From Coffea arabica (Eukaryota; Streptophyta; Magnoliopsida; Gentianales; Rubiaceae): a stretch of 64,000 nt of DNA. The notes under the pieces are model-generated. The model was given only the letters and a program-made list of their open reading frames with translations. It had not been told where the DNA came from and did not search any database. Shown here in pieces: positions 35,450 to 46,923 of this stretch; position 1 is the first letter of the stretch, and every line of letters starts with the position of its first letter. Position numbers and translations under genes: made by a program. The stretch spans positions 24,975,001-25,039,000 of the forward strand of contig NC_092324.1 of assembly GCF_036785885.1 (NCBI RefSeq), in the 5' to 3' direction.

Positions 35450-36323
35450 TTTTTTTTTTTAGAAAAAATTGACTTTTTTATTTATTTAATGCATCAAACA
35501 AAAGAGCCAGAACTACAAAGTTTCCCCACCACGCCTTACTGTCACACTTGCCCTCTTATCCTCCTAACCGATGACATGCCCAACCTGTCTAGACGAACCT
35601 CCCCCCTTGCCAACTTTGGGAACGTGTGAATGTGTTCATAGATAACACAAGGCTGATGCTGATGAGAGACACCCACATTGGCAAGAATATCTGCCACTCG
35701 GTTAGCTTCTCTGAAGCAATGAGAAATTCGTGCTACGTCCGCTACCAACTCCCAAATTTGATCCACCTCGTTCCGGATCCGCCACGGGCACTTGAAACGA
35801 CGCTGAAGTATTCCCACCAATACCTGGGAATCTGATTGAATCTCCACATTGGCGAACCCCTTCTCCACACACAACTGAAGTCCAGTTAGCAAAGCAAGGG
35901 CCTCTGCGTGCAAGCTCAACCTTTTACCAAAGAACACCGAGAAAGCCACTATAGGCCTTCCTAAAGAATCTCGCAAGACCCCGCCGCCGCCACTCCATCC
36001 AGGGTTGCCCTTGGAACAACCATCCGTGTTCAGCGTTAGGCAACCCGTCTCTTTTGCCCTCCACCTCATGATCTCCACTCTAATGCCGCTGCCTTGTTGC
36101 CCAGACCAGTCATATAGCTGAGGAAAAGAGACCCACCCCAACTTGATATTAAAGTGATTCTCCAAACCTGACATGATATCTGAGATAACGGCTTGGCAGA
36201 TATTAGCCAGTTGCATCCTGGTACCTTCGAAAACTGCTCTGTTCCTCGCCCTCCAAATGTGCCAGCAAATGAAACTAGGCATTATTGTGAATAAAAGTCG
36301 CCTTTTCTCTGCCCTCGGTGGAA
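35450..36323 (-). mobile_element. 5'-truncated L1-type LINE with 16-bp target duplication
   Basis: Both sides carry AAATAAGAAATAGGTT (35434-35449 and 36324-36339). The left end has a poly-T run, that is, a poly-A tail on the minus strand, so the element reads leftward and is truncated at its 5' end on the right. It encodes the C-terminal RNase H of a plant L1-type ORF2. It lies inside the solo LTR at 32590-36667 and is the youngest layer there. Confidence 0.9.
35542..36282 (-). CDS. LINE ORF2 C-terminal RNase H domain (fragment, open)
   Basis: A 246-residue open frame, the end of a non-LTR reverse transcriptase polyprotein that removes RNA from RNA-DNA hybrids. The RNase H active-site series is visible: Asp in LNTDGCSKGNPG (about residue 81), Glu in HAEALALL (about 124), Asp in IQSDSQVL (about 146) and Asp in NRVADILA (about 198). 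The N-terminal part (ICWHIWRARNRAVFEG) resembles the zinc-binding/RNase H linker of plant LINE ORF2 proteins. The reverse transcriptase and endonuclease are missing through 5' truncation, so the first Met is only the first in the fragment. It has no stop or frameshift, which suggests a young insertion. Confidence 0.8.
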   Translation of the reverse strand: MPSFICWHIWRARNRAVFEGTRMQLANICQAVISDIMSGLENHFNIKLGWVSFPQLYDWSGQQGSGIRVEIMRWRAKETGCLTLNTDGCSKGNPGWSGGGGVLRDSLGRPIVAFSVFFGKRLSLHAEALALLTGLQLCVEKGFANVEIQSDSQVLVGILQRRFKCPWRIRNEVDQIWELVADVARISHCFREANRVADILANVGVSHQHQPCVIYEHIHTFPKLARGEVRLDRLGMSSVRRIRGQV

Positions 36324-36667
36324 ATAAGAAATAGGTTAAAATGATGATTCAACTAATAAAACAACCAAGAATTCAAGGCAAGTAAATGAAATCAAAGAAA
36401 ATGTGCAACTAACTATCGGGTCACAACACAACTTGCAAACATCTAACAGTGAGCAAAAATGAACAAAACCTTTTTTTTTTCTTGGTCAAAGCTAGGGTTT
36501 GAAATCTCTTGTATTAAAGTCTCTTTCTTGCCATAAATATCTCGTGCCACAAAATGTTAGGCAATCAATTAAAAGAAGCAATAAGGTACAACTGTCCGTT
36601 ATCATTCGCTATATATATACAAGCAAGTAACCCAAAATGAAAGGTATGAAAATTTTGTGTCCTCACA

Positions 36668-36818
36668 AAAAAAAACCCTTTTTAGACTATTATTTTGGGC
36701 CCAAAACCGTTACATATTTTAAGTCCCATTTTAGGTTCTTTTTCTTTATTTATTTTCTAAAATCAAAATCTCATTTTTTCAACATGCTAAATTTTATTTT
36801 AAAAAATGGGCCGCGATA
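36668..36818 (+). mobile_element. Ogre-type LTR, right part
   Basis: Continuation of the LTR from 32589 after the inserted solo LTR. It runs from AAAAACCCTTTTTAGA to the terminal AATGGGCCGCGATA, where the usual terminal CA has become TA. Confidence 0.7.
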
Positions 36819-37388
36819 GCTGGTTGGTGGGATAAAACCCAAACCCAACAAAATAACAGTTGGTGGGATAAAACCCAATCCCAACAATGTTGTGTAATTC
36901 TTATGATATTTAGCGTAAATTAACACAGCATTAGTATAAATACAAGTTTGTCAACTCATATAACTAAATTAGTGTAAAAAATCACTATTACAACAAAGTT
37001 GTATAAGTTTATGTCAAAAGTTATAAGAATTACATTAATCAAACCAAACTAGATAGAAATCACTGTATACATACTAATATTCGTTGCCTCCTGTATTTAG
37101 CTATTTTCTTAATTTAATTGTCCAAAAAAAAAATTTTAACACTTGCCACCTATTCGGTGATGTATTGAGAAGAATCAGACAAACCATATGTTTGTTGTTA
37201 CCATCTAGTGGCTATAAATATTTAGATAACTAAGGTAATAATATTTTAATTTCTTTAAAATATGCACGGATGCATATAAACTAGTAATCTTGTACAACAA
37301 CAAATTGAAAAAAATAATAACAAGAAGAAAAGGAAGCAATACATCAAGAATACATCAATAGATTAATTTGAGTGACAACAGTTCATTA
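36819..37388. other. Flank with inverted copy of the 36-bp repeat
   Basis: Units starting TTGGTGGGATAAAACCCA at 36824 and 36860 (36-bp period) are the reverse complement of the array at 28778-28914. The rest, up to the P450 pseudogene, is AT-rich with no supported gene. Confidence 0.6.
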
Positions 37389-39281
37389 TCATATTCTTGA
37401 TTTAGGGATGAGAAGCAATGGTCTTTCCTTCTGCAATGTCACACCAAATTTTTCCTGCATATCTAACTTCTGAGGATCTTATCCTTCGGGAAGCGACCAA
37501 TCCGAGCAGTGAATTAAAGAAGCAAGAACTAGAGGAACATGCCGAGCAGCCATGGGCAGGCCGGGGCAGATTCTTCTTCCAGCGCTAAATGGTAAGAGCT
37601 CAAAATCATTCCCTTTATAATCTACGCTGCAACTGAAAAATCTCTCTGGTTTAAACTTCAACGGTTCATCCCAAATCGAGGGGTCTCGTCCAATAGCCCA
37701 AACATTCACTAAAACTTGTGCATTTCTAGGGATAGTGTAATTCATAACTTGACATGTTTCAGGGGCTCGATGTGGAAGTAGCAAGGGGGCAGGAGGGTGC
37801 AACCTGAGGGTCTCTTTTATACAGGCCTGAAGATATGGTAGGTGCATTAGATGAGACTCTTTTGGCATATCTTCATTGATTTCTCTTTCAAGCTCTTCAC
37901 GTACTTCCTTATGGATTCTGGATTTTTTACTAGTTCTGCCATTGTCCACTCAATTGTTGAAGCACTGGTGTCTGTCCCGGCAGTGAACAATTCCTGTTAC
38001 ACCAGAATAATAAATGTATTACCACAATTGCATTTCAAGTAGAACATCTAACTACCCCGAACATGTACAATATCAAAAATCTAAACCTATCAACCTATCC
38101 AAGTAAAACTAGTACATTATCACAGAATAAAAAATTTGTCCGTAAATAAACTATATGGCTAATTTTTATGTCCCTGTTAGTCCTGGGATGATTTGAAAAG
38201 AGCTGATTGATCCCATTTGACACTCAATGAACGAATGCAGTAAGTGGTAAGATTGTTGGATTAGGTAAACTAGAGGAGGAGAGGTGAATCGTAGCCTTAA
38301 TTAGAAGTAGCCTTAATCAGGTGTTAGTGTGCGTGTGCGTGTGTCCATGAGAGAGAGAGAGAGAGAGGGAGAGACAAGACCATGAGTAATTGGTGGATTC
38401 GTTCATTCGTGAAATTATTCTGCAACAGGGTGTCCAGAAAGTCTTGTTGGCTCAACGGGACGTCGTGTTTTCTTCTCTTTTCAATGATAGGTTCCCAAAC
38501 AGCACGAATCTTGATTCCCAACTCAATTGACTTCTTGCGGAGACCTTGAAGATCAAGCTTGCTTAAAACCGGATAAAAATCTGATACATTCGGAGCAGTA
38601 GCCAACTCCATAATTGTTCTCACAAGACTTTCATCCCTCCATCAACTCTTTTTTCTTCCAAACCAATCAGATCTCTTGACACCATCACATTGCTCAACAT
38701 ATTAAAGATTGTTACAAAAACTAACTCTCCAATATCTACAATTTCACCTTCCTTCTTGGCCCTTAAATGCTCAACCATGTCTGAAATCTTTTTCTCTCTT
38801 AAACATGATTGATCATCCAGTGCTCTCACAGAAAAAAGCTCACTTCTGCATAGTGTCCTTAAGTACTTCCATCCATCATTGCAAACTTCAGTCCACCCGA
38901 TCGATGAACGGTTGAGTTCTTCCTCTGAAGCTGGAAGAACCTTGGGAACGTACCGCGCGGATAAATTCGATCATGAGTTTTCAGGATTTCAATTGCAGCT
39001 GCAGGGGATGATCCCACAACCACGTATTGAGTGCCTAGCTTGAGAGACATCAGTGGACCATAAGTTTGAGCAAATTTGCTTAGCGTGATATGAGGCATTT
39101 TTCCCATATGAGGAATGTTGCCGAGGATAGGCCATGGAGTTGGTCCTGGTGGAAGTGGTGGAGTTTTTGATGCAAAAGTATACTTCAATTTCTTGAAGAT
39201 CAAATAGAGTAATGATAAGAGGAAGATAGGAAGCAGGAGATGGCTTGCTTCTACCTCTGGAAATTTAGCCATGGCTCCCAT
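37389..39281 (-). pseudogene. Cytochrome P450, CYP71 clan (CYP80/CYP76-like), two exons, frameshifted
   Basis: A microsomal haem monooxygenase gene in decay. Exon 1 (39281-38381) starts MGAMAKFPEVEAS, then has a membrane anchor (LLLPIFLLSLLYLIF) and the proline hinge PPLPPGPTPWP. Exon 2 (37993-37389) has the I-helix AGTDTS, K-helix KETLR, FKPERFF and the haem loop PFSAGRRICPG. The intron (38380-37994) has GT/AG ends in phase 0. Three 1-base deletions shift the frame: near 38964, near 38623 and near 37904. A TAA at 37479-37481 precedes the last 29 codons, which still read KFGVTLQKERPLLLIPK to TGA at 37389. Phrases such as VVVGSSPAAAIEILKTHDR resemble N-methylcoclaurine 3'-hydroxylase-like CYP80 enzymes, but substrate cannot be inferred. 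Sequencing error could explain one lesion, hardly four. Confidence 0.9.
38329..38376. repeat. GT/GA microsatellite in P450 intron
   Basis: Alternating GTGTGCGTGTGC followed by a run of GA dinucleotides, a few bases inside the intron from its donor site at 38380. Confidence 0.9.
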
Positions 39282-40381
39282 GAAATTACAAAGTGTTTTT
39301 TTTTACTGGTGCAACAAAGGCTTTATCAATATTAGCTTTGTTGAAAATGCATTTGAAAGTTGTAAGATTCCTGCTTATAATGTCTACAACGAGACTGGGG
39401 CGGCTCTGATGGTGGTTTTGTACCATTGTGTCTGTTTATTGTATTTGTCACAATACTTGACGTACACTTTAACAGACTACTACTACATTTTTTACAGTAC
39501 TTGGTCTACGTGAACGAAATTCACACTTTTATCCACTAAAAAAAATTCACACATGAGATAAAATAACATAAATGTACACTAAAATATGTACGTATCACAT
39601 ACACCAACCCTACATAATCGTACCTAACACAGTCATAGCTGATCCAATTCCATTCACTATCACACAATAGTGCGCCTGTAATTAGGGTATATTAATGCAA
39701 AAGATCAATAATGCATCCACTACATTAAGGTATATATTGATACGAAAGAAGAGTATTAATTTTGCATTCACATGCGTAGAGAAAGTGTTATTTTGTTGGG
39801 AAACAACCAACCCTGCGATTAAGTATAAGGCAGTACTTAAGGACCAAAAATGGCATTTGTTTATTGTTTTTGGTTCCACTAAGTTACTTAGCTAATATTT
39901 CACCTAACCCAAACCTACAGGTTTTATATATCATATTCGATTTGTAAATCATCAGGTGACCTGTTGTTTATCAAGGCAATAATAAATTCTTGTATCATTA
40001 CAAAGCAGTCATTAAAGTTGTTAATCTTTGGCAGTTTCCCTTGCCTGTCCAATGCATCTGTCATCCTGACTTTGTTATAATTATTTTGATAGTTGGTGAT
40101 GGAAATTTCAATCTATAATGCTTCTTGTCCAAGCAGGTGGTTTAAATATTTATTGGCGGCTAAAAATTTCTTTTTTTCTTGTAAAGCAATGACAATGACG
40201 ATCCTTTTCTGCCTCTTTTTAATAAGTTTTTTTTCCCTATTTACTACCAAAGCTTCAACTTTAATACCCAATTTTTTTACTAAAATGCCAGAACCCTTCT
40301 CAAGACAAATGTCATCGCAAATTGATACCATAGATGTAGTCTTTTTTTTTTTTGCTATGACAGTACAAATTTAGCTGTTGC

Positions 40382-40413
<32 letters not shown>

Positions 40414-40785
40414 TTTATTGCGTTTTCTCTTTGGTGGAAACTGTAAAACTAGTGGGCCTTGGTTTGGGGTGCACCAAAATTAAGAGGCCTTTAGTAGGCC
40501 GTTTGGCCCATTCTATTCAGTAGGAAATGTGTAATACATTGGGTTCCATTGTGTATTTCTCGTGGTTGGCCTATTATTTTCATTTTCGTTTGTTGTCGCC
40601 TTGTGAATTACCCAGATCTTGTGCTCATCTCCTCCTCAGAGTAGCATACTCGGCAACCCTACGTTTTAAAATGTTAAGTGCATAAGAATGTCAATAAATA
40701 TAGTACAGATTATTGAGGTAATTTTTATATCATCCTCCTTGTATTTTAATATTTTGATTAATAAAATTAGGATTGACATCCCTTC
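39282..40785. other. Intergenic, upstream flank of P450 pseudogene
   Basis: No gene is supported. The region is AT-rich and includes an A-run plus (TA)n microsatellite at 40382-40415 and several poly-T tracts. The first few hundred bases would have held the P450 promoter. Confidence 0.5.
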
Positions 40786-43700
40786 TGTGAGGACCCGAAT
40801 TTTACTTACTTTTAATTCCATTTTACTGGTTTATTTAATTATTTATTCACCCGTTTTCTCCGAATAATTTATTTCAGCCATTTTAAATCCATTTACACGG
40901 AACAAGGTCTCACTTATATTTTTAAAATGTCCCGTGAGCAAAATTAATTGTCTGCGACTCGTTTGGTAAGGAATAGCGAATACACGTTTTTCGAGACAAT
41001 ATTCGATCCGAGAGTGCAATAATTTTGGAGAATTAAGAATGATCAATAGTAGACTAAGAAAAGTTAATTGAGGAATTAGATGTGAGTGAGTTAAAAAAAA
41101 TTAAGCTTTTACCGTGCGCGTGTCGAAAGTTTCTCGTAAGTCGTGCTGGTCCAATTAATTGGAGATTTGAGGATTTAATACTAGACTAGTAAGTATGAAT
41201 AATTACAGTGTTAAAGAAATTACATTGGAGGATTAGTGCATGAGTGTATCAAACTCGAGAGAAAATGGTAATACGAAACCCTATTTCGCACTATTAAGAG
41301 TTGACTTTTGTGCACCATCTTAAAGTAGCTTTTTCCATTCTTTCTCTCCAAGTTTTTATCACACAAAACCCTCATCTCTCTCACCTCATTCAGCCGACCA
41401 AGAAGAAAAGAAAAGGGAAGAGAAAGCTTCAACTTCTTGCTCCAAGTTTGCTTGATTCACTCCATCCAACTCACGATTCCTTGGGTTTTTGCTCCAACTA
41501 GAAGAAAGGTGAAAGCTTGAGGTGTTGCTTGGTGTTTTTTGGTGGAAAAATCTGGTCTTCATCTAGGGTTTAAAGGGTAATCACTTCATCTCTTTAATCT
41601 TTCCAATTATCCAAAGTTTAACGGTTAATCTTCATGGGTTTGAAACCCTAATCGTGTTTATAGGCTAGCGGACTTGAGGAACCATTTATTTCACTTTAAA
41701 TCATAGGCTAGCTGTCTTGATGAGACCTCTAGGTAGCTGACTTGAGGCTTGATTTTTTTATTATGGTTGTTTATGTGATGAATGAGATGATTATGGTTAG
41801 AAAGTGGAGAGAAATCGAAGGAAAGTTGTGAAGGCAAGCTGGCCAAAAATTCTGTCCATGTTGTTCTGTTTGTATTTCAAAATTTTGATGCTTGATTGGC
41901 TGTGAAATGGATGGATATATGTTGCATATTGTGTGTACAAAGTGCCTTTCAAAAATCGTATCGAATGGTTGCATAAAACTTGAGTTTTGGAAAAGTTTCA
42001 AATCTGGAAAATGTATAGCAGGGTCCGGACAGTGGTTCTATGTCCGATCATAACTTTTTGTGCAAAAGATGAAATTGAGTGCTGTTAGTGGCATTCAAAA
42101 CTAGATATTCAGAGCTTTCCAACAGTATAAAAACCCCCTGCTAGTTCGTTTTGACTGATCCGTAGCGAATCGGCAAAGTCAGCTGTTCTGTTTTGATTGT
42201 CTATTCGAATGAAACTAGGAAGCTGCATCTTGTGGCTCAATTTTGTCCCACTTGTGAAAAGATTTTCAAAATGATGTCTTCTGATAAATTGTAGCATTTT
42301 GAACCTAATTTCCAACACTATAAACCATTCCCAATTTAGAGTTGTATCGAGCTAGATATGGCTTGATTTCGAAAATGCGACAAAGCAAAAACTGGAAACT
42401 TTTCCCTTCCTTGCTGACGGAATGGTCAAATCTGTTTTGGGATGTTATACTCCAAAAATTTTAGTGTCATTTAACCATCAATTGCTTATTAAATGGTTCT
42501 GGAATATTGGTTCCAAAAATGGAGCGAATTGGGGCTGATTTCGTTGGACAAAACGTTTGAAAAAGAAAGAGAAAATAGGATGGCAGATTTGCTTTGAAAC
42601 ATTTCACAAACTTTGGTCGTTTCGTTAACTGCCTTCCCGTGCTAGTTTTTATCTAACTTTTGATAGAGAGGTAGTCCATATATGGAGGTTTAAGTGTACC
42701 AAATTTGGTGTAATTTCAATACCATTTCGATACCCAAATGATGCCTCAAACATTGCTCTTCAAATCTGGAAATTCACTGATCAGGTCGTGAAAATCAACC
42801 GACTTTAAACTGTTGTATATTGTTGCTCAAAACTCCGAATTTAGTTCCGCTTGTTGTGTTTGAAACTTTATTTGGAACTCTTATTGTGTTATAAATTTCA
42901 GAGTCCGATTCACTTTCTACGAATTTTACCGAATTTCCAAACATTGCTGAAAAACCAAGACTGGTTCTATCCTGTCTTCTTGAAACTGAAACTTTGAGCT
43001 GAAATTTGAATGCCTTCTGGTTGAAATCTTGGGAAAGTATCTTCTGGGAAGTTTTAGTACTTTTAATCTAGTTTCTAACGGTATAAATTTTTCCATTTTT
43101 GGATGTACCAAACTCAAGGTCTAATTTTCCAAGTTTTGTCGCGTAAAGCAAAAAATTTCCGATTTCGTAGGAAATGAGTTTTAAGAACTTTACATTTCCT
43201 TTTTCTATTGATAGTTCATTTTACACCCGATTCCATGGAGGATACAATTTTTCCTTTGCGACTTTAAATCCTCACTTTTGAATCTCGATTTTTGAAGGAT
43301 TAAAGTTCTCTTTTAAGACATTGTCTTAAGTTTTAAACAAGAGTACTTCCTCCTTGTATGATAAGTGGATGTGTGTATATGTGAGTGATGGTTGATCACT
43401 ATTTCTTCAGGCGCTCAAGAGGACCTTGAAGAGAATCTCGGGGCGGTCAACTAAAGACTTTATTTGCACACTTACTCACTTGTTTTGAATTGGTGAGTGT
43501 CAAGTGCATGAATTGTTGCTATATATTTGAATGGTTCTTTGTTTATTAAGCATTTTGGAATTGTCGAGACGAGCGTGTACTTTATCGCACTCGTTCTCTT
43601 TTAAGTGAATTTATAATTGAATTATGTGAAGTGAAAATTATATTGGTGTTGACTCTACGTCGATTGGAGTGAATCTCATCGACTTATATTTATAATAGTG

Positions 43701-44460
43701 GGGAACGCCCAAACTCATTGGCTAACTTTCCGAATCGAGCCAGCATGGGCTTGGTCGAGGAACATAGTGAACCGTGAGAAATTATAAAGCTTGATCTATT
43801 GGAGAGATCTTGCTTGACATACTCGTGTAGTGTTACCACGATATGCTCGAATAATATCAAAACTTTTGACGAGCGGGCCCGGTATAGGGGGTGTAACGGT
43901 GAACGGGAAACTGGGGAAAGTGGAGTCTCTACGAATTTGGTGCTTACTCGGTTGACGGAGAGTCAATGTGGAAATTTGGATCAAGACCTTGACCCAATTG
44001 TGTGGAATTTAGCTCCTGAGAGCTTCAGTATCCTTGAATTGTTTTTGTTTACTTTCCCTACTTGAAATGTTAATTACTTGCTTTATTACGTGTTTGCATG
44101 ATTTTTTCTTGGCCTCACTGAGCGTTAGCTCATCCCATTAGTTTGTTTTCCTTAACAGGAGCTCGGATTGGAAAGAATTTTGAGGAAGCCGACTTGATTA
44201 CTTTTGATTAGAATCTTGGGATGTAATTGATTAGTGGACTTCTAGTGGTTGTATTTTGGGAAAAGTTGATGTACATTTGGTAACTTGTAATGTAAGGTTT
44301 GAATATTTATGTAAGAAAGTGACTTTTCTTTATTTTGGCTTTTATATTTGGTAGTGTACCGTTAAGTTTAAATTTGACTGGTATCGAGTCCTGGCGAGAG
44401 TTAGGCAGGCGTTCCGCGGATACCCTTGGGTTTGCCCTAGGGAGAAGTGGGGGCGTCACA
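40786..44460 (+). mobile_element. Solo LTR of the TGTGAGGAC family (copy 3)
   Basis: A 3675-bp block starting TGTGAGGACCCGAATTTTAC and ending AAGTGGGGGCGTCACA. Flanks CCTTC (40781-40785) and CCTTT (44461-44465) differ at one base and fit an aged 5-bp target duplication. No primer site follows. It is the opposite-strand counterpart of 24702-28558 and 32590-36667; for example TTTGTTTTCCTTAACAGGAG near 44143 and CGTGTACTTTATCGCACTCG near 43570 match their reverse complements. Non-coding. Confidence 0.8.
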
Positions 44461-46918
44461 CCTTTTCATGTATAGAATTTTGTCATTAAAAAGATCGTTT
44501 CCTCCTAGTATTGCAGGCAGGAGTGGCTGGATTGGTTTAGAAACTTTTCTATCGGCCCAATTTAGATGTAGGATTTGGGATCATCTTGTTCTTCATTTTC
44601 TTGTTTATATCTTAGTATCAGTTGAGGAATGGATCATGGATGAAAAAATTTCTGTTGAATTACAAAGCTTTTCGCCAAAGTGTTCAATTTGTCCTACATT
44701 TAAAAGTTCATTGGTATGTCAGTATTTAAAGGCAAGTTGGCCAATGTCATCTATGGTCGTATTCTCAACTGATTTAGGAAACATGATTTTAACTTTTGAT
44801 TTTCAGAAAGTTATTTTGTTGTGTTTTCAACTAATTTTGAAATTTTGATTTTATATTTTTTGGCTCCAAAAAAGCTAAAAATCAGAAGCAGTTCTTGAGG
44901 TACTTTTGGATTATCATTCTGGCCTATTTTTTCATGCTCACAAATATACTCTTCAAAATTTTAAAATATCACTAAAGTGTTGATCAATGGATTCGTACAA
45001 ATGCACAGCGTCGATCATAGTAATAATTCACCTAGAATATTCTAAGGGTCTAACCCACAGGGATGAGTTAATTTTTCTACTTTAATTATTATGAAAAATA
45101 ACAAAATTTAAATTCAAAGGGATTGTAGTTTCTAACTAAGAAATGAAATAGTAATCAAATCAATTAAAGTAGTGGTAAGAAACCCATTGGCTAGAAACTA
45201 GTGTTTCAATTTTTGATACAGAGTTTGAATTAATTATCTAGTCATTTTTTTTAACAAACCAAGAATGTATCACACAAAAGTATTTTAGATTATCTCTCAA
45301 TACATTTAAATTGAGTCTAATTAAATCTTACATCTCTCTCGAGATCATAAGTATTTAATTAAACCCTTTAAAATCTTAAGTGATTTCAATTACATCATAT
45401 AAATCCTAACTTACTTTCGTGATTAGACTAAATATATATCTAGTACACAGTTGTATATCCTTTCTCAATTCAATACAAACTCTAAAAGCATGTTTATGGT
45501 GAGCCAATCATAAGTGTGTAATTAAATCAAGACAAATGAATCATTTTAACTAGGATAGTTAATCAAATCTTTTTCGTGAACCCTAACCCTAGATATAAAT
45601 TAGTTCATCATAATTGTAGAAGTAAACAATAATTCAATATTAAAAAAAATACAAGATTAGAATAAAGAGCATGTAGAACGTCCCAATTGACGAAACTCTG
45701 AATTCCACACTTTGATCTCCCATTTTGATTCTTAAATCTGAAATAATATTTAGATAAGTATTTCTTCCCCAAAAACATCATAAGTACACTTATTTATAGT
45801 TTCCTAAAGTTCTAGTTGAACCTCTGAAGGCATAGGCTTCTTAAAGTTGAAGAAAAGTGAATTCGCGTGATTTTCCAATGAAGTCCGGTGCCGAGACCGA
45901 TGACGAGTTCGGCGCTGGACATTCTATAAATTCCAAATCTTCAATTTCCAGAGGATGTCCAGTGTTAAGTGACATGGCGCCGGATTTTGAGCGATATTTC
46001 TTCACAATTCGTTTTCCCACTCTGAGCTTGCATGTCATACACAACTTGCATCCATACCTCTTCAAGCTCGATCTTCCTCACGTTTAGGCAAGTTAGGCAG
46101 CTTCCATCATCATGTTCTAAATTTCATGTGCAATTCCAAGCCCATTTGCATCAAATCAACACTTCTTCCTCCTAAAACCAAAAACACAATCAAGTTAGGT
46201 AATTCCCACTCACATTAAAGCTTATCACGCACTATATGCACTGATTATTCATATAAAAAAATTATAAATTATATCAAACTCCCGTACACTTAATGATATG
46301 ATTCTTGAAGCGCCAAAGCAAATCAAGAACGTGAACCACAAGCCCAAATCTAGGTTAGGAATCAACGCTTGGGGATGGAGTTCGTAATCTATCTTGGACC
46401 GTACAAGAAAGACTAAAACGGATAGGACAACGTCACAATCAAGGTGACTACTTGATTAATAAGTTGATGAATCACCTTAGGGCAACTCTAAGATGTTCAA
46501 TAGTGGCTTCACAAGCCAATAAGAGCTCTTTCATTCACGAAAGAAATTTGAAAAATTTTCTCAACTTTATTCAATGCCCTAAAAACGTTAAAGCTAAGGC
46601 TTTTTATAGCCTTTTACAAGACCAAACTCCTAATCCCACTAGAAAATGAGGAACTTAACTCTAACTCCACTTAACTATACAAATTAACTCCAATTTGGCT
46701 ACTAACTATGGTAGACATGACCTTTTAGCCATTTATTCCACTAATTAATGACTCAACTTGATAAACTAAAACTGTTGGAATTAATCTAGGCAAACGGCAC
46801 TAGCACAAAAAAACTCAAACCAAAAAACTATAACATTAACTAAGGAAAAATGACTCTTTATAACCTTAGCTAGGCTCAACGGCTGGCTTGGCTTCTTTAG
46901 CAGCTAGATCCCGTATCA
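44461..46918. mobile_element. Old retroelement remnants, minus-strand sense
   Basis: No host gene is supported. Around 45045-45070 the phrase AGGGTCTAACCCACAGGGAT parallels AGGGTTGATTCCGCAGGGAA in the nearby Athila-type LTR, and the following stretch has a similar layout, so a diverged LTR of related type probably spans about 44980-46275. At 46450-46650 a minus-strand GGCTATAAAAAGCC suggests another LTR-like promoter. The right edge is cut by the Athila-type element at 46924; its host sequence resumes at 56484. Confidence 0.4.
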
Positions 46919-46923
46919 CTTAA

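Larger units (their letters stand above)
32590..36667 (-). mobile_element. Solo LTR of the TGTGAGGAC family (copy 2) with AAAAA duplication
   Basis: On the minus strand it starts TGTGAGGACACAAAATTTTC and ends GGTGGGATCATCACA. It sits in an Ogre-type LTR whose sequence resumes on the far side (CCCTTTTTAGAC at 36677). AAAAA at 32585-32589 and 36668-36672 is the likely target duplication, although a homopolymer is weak evidence. It contains an 874-bp LINE. Without the LINE it is about 3.2 kb. Confidence 0.8.

Noticed and set aside
29137..36818. Possibility that the Ogre-type LTR here is a solo LTR
   Set aside because: The 5-bp flanks (AAAGT and GCTGG) do not match, and a purine tract lies directly upstream, so a 3' LTR with its far flank rearranged fits better.
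44447..44848. 133-codon plus-strand frame
   Set aside because: Overlaps the end of a solo LTR, has no recognisable domain and contains hydrophobic runs typical of AT-rich non-coding DNA.
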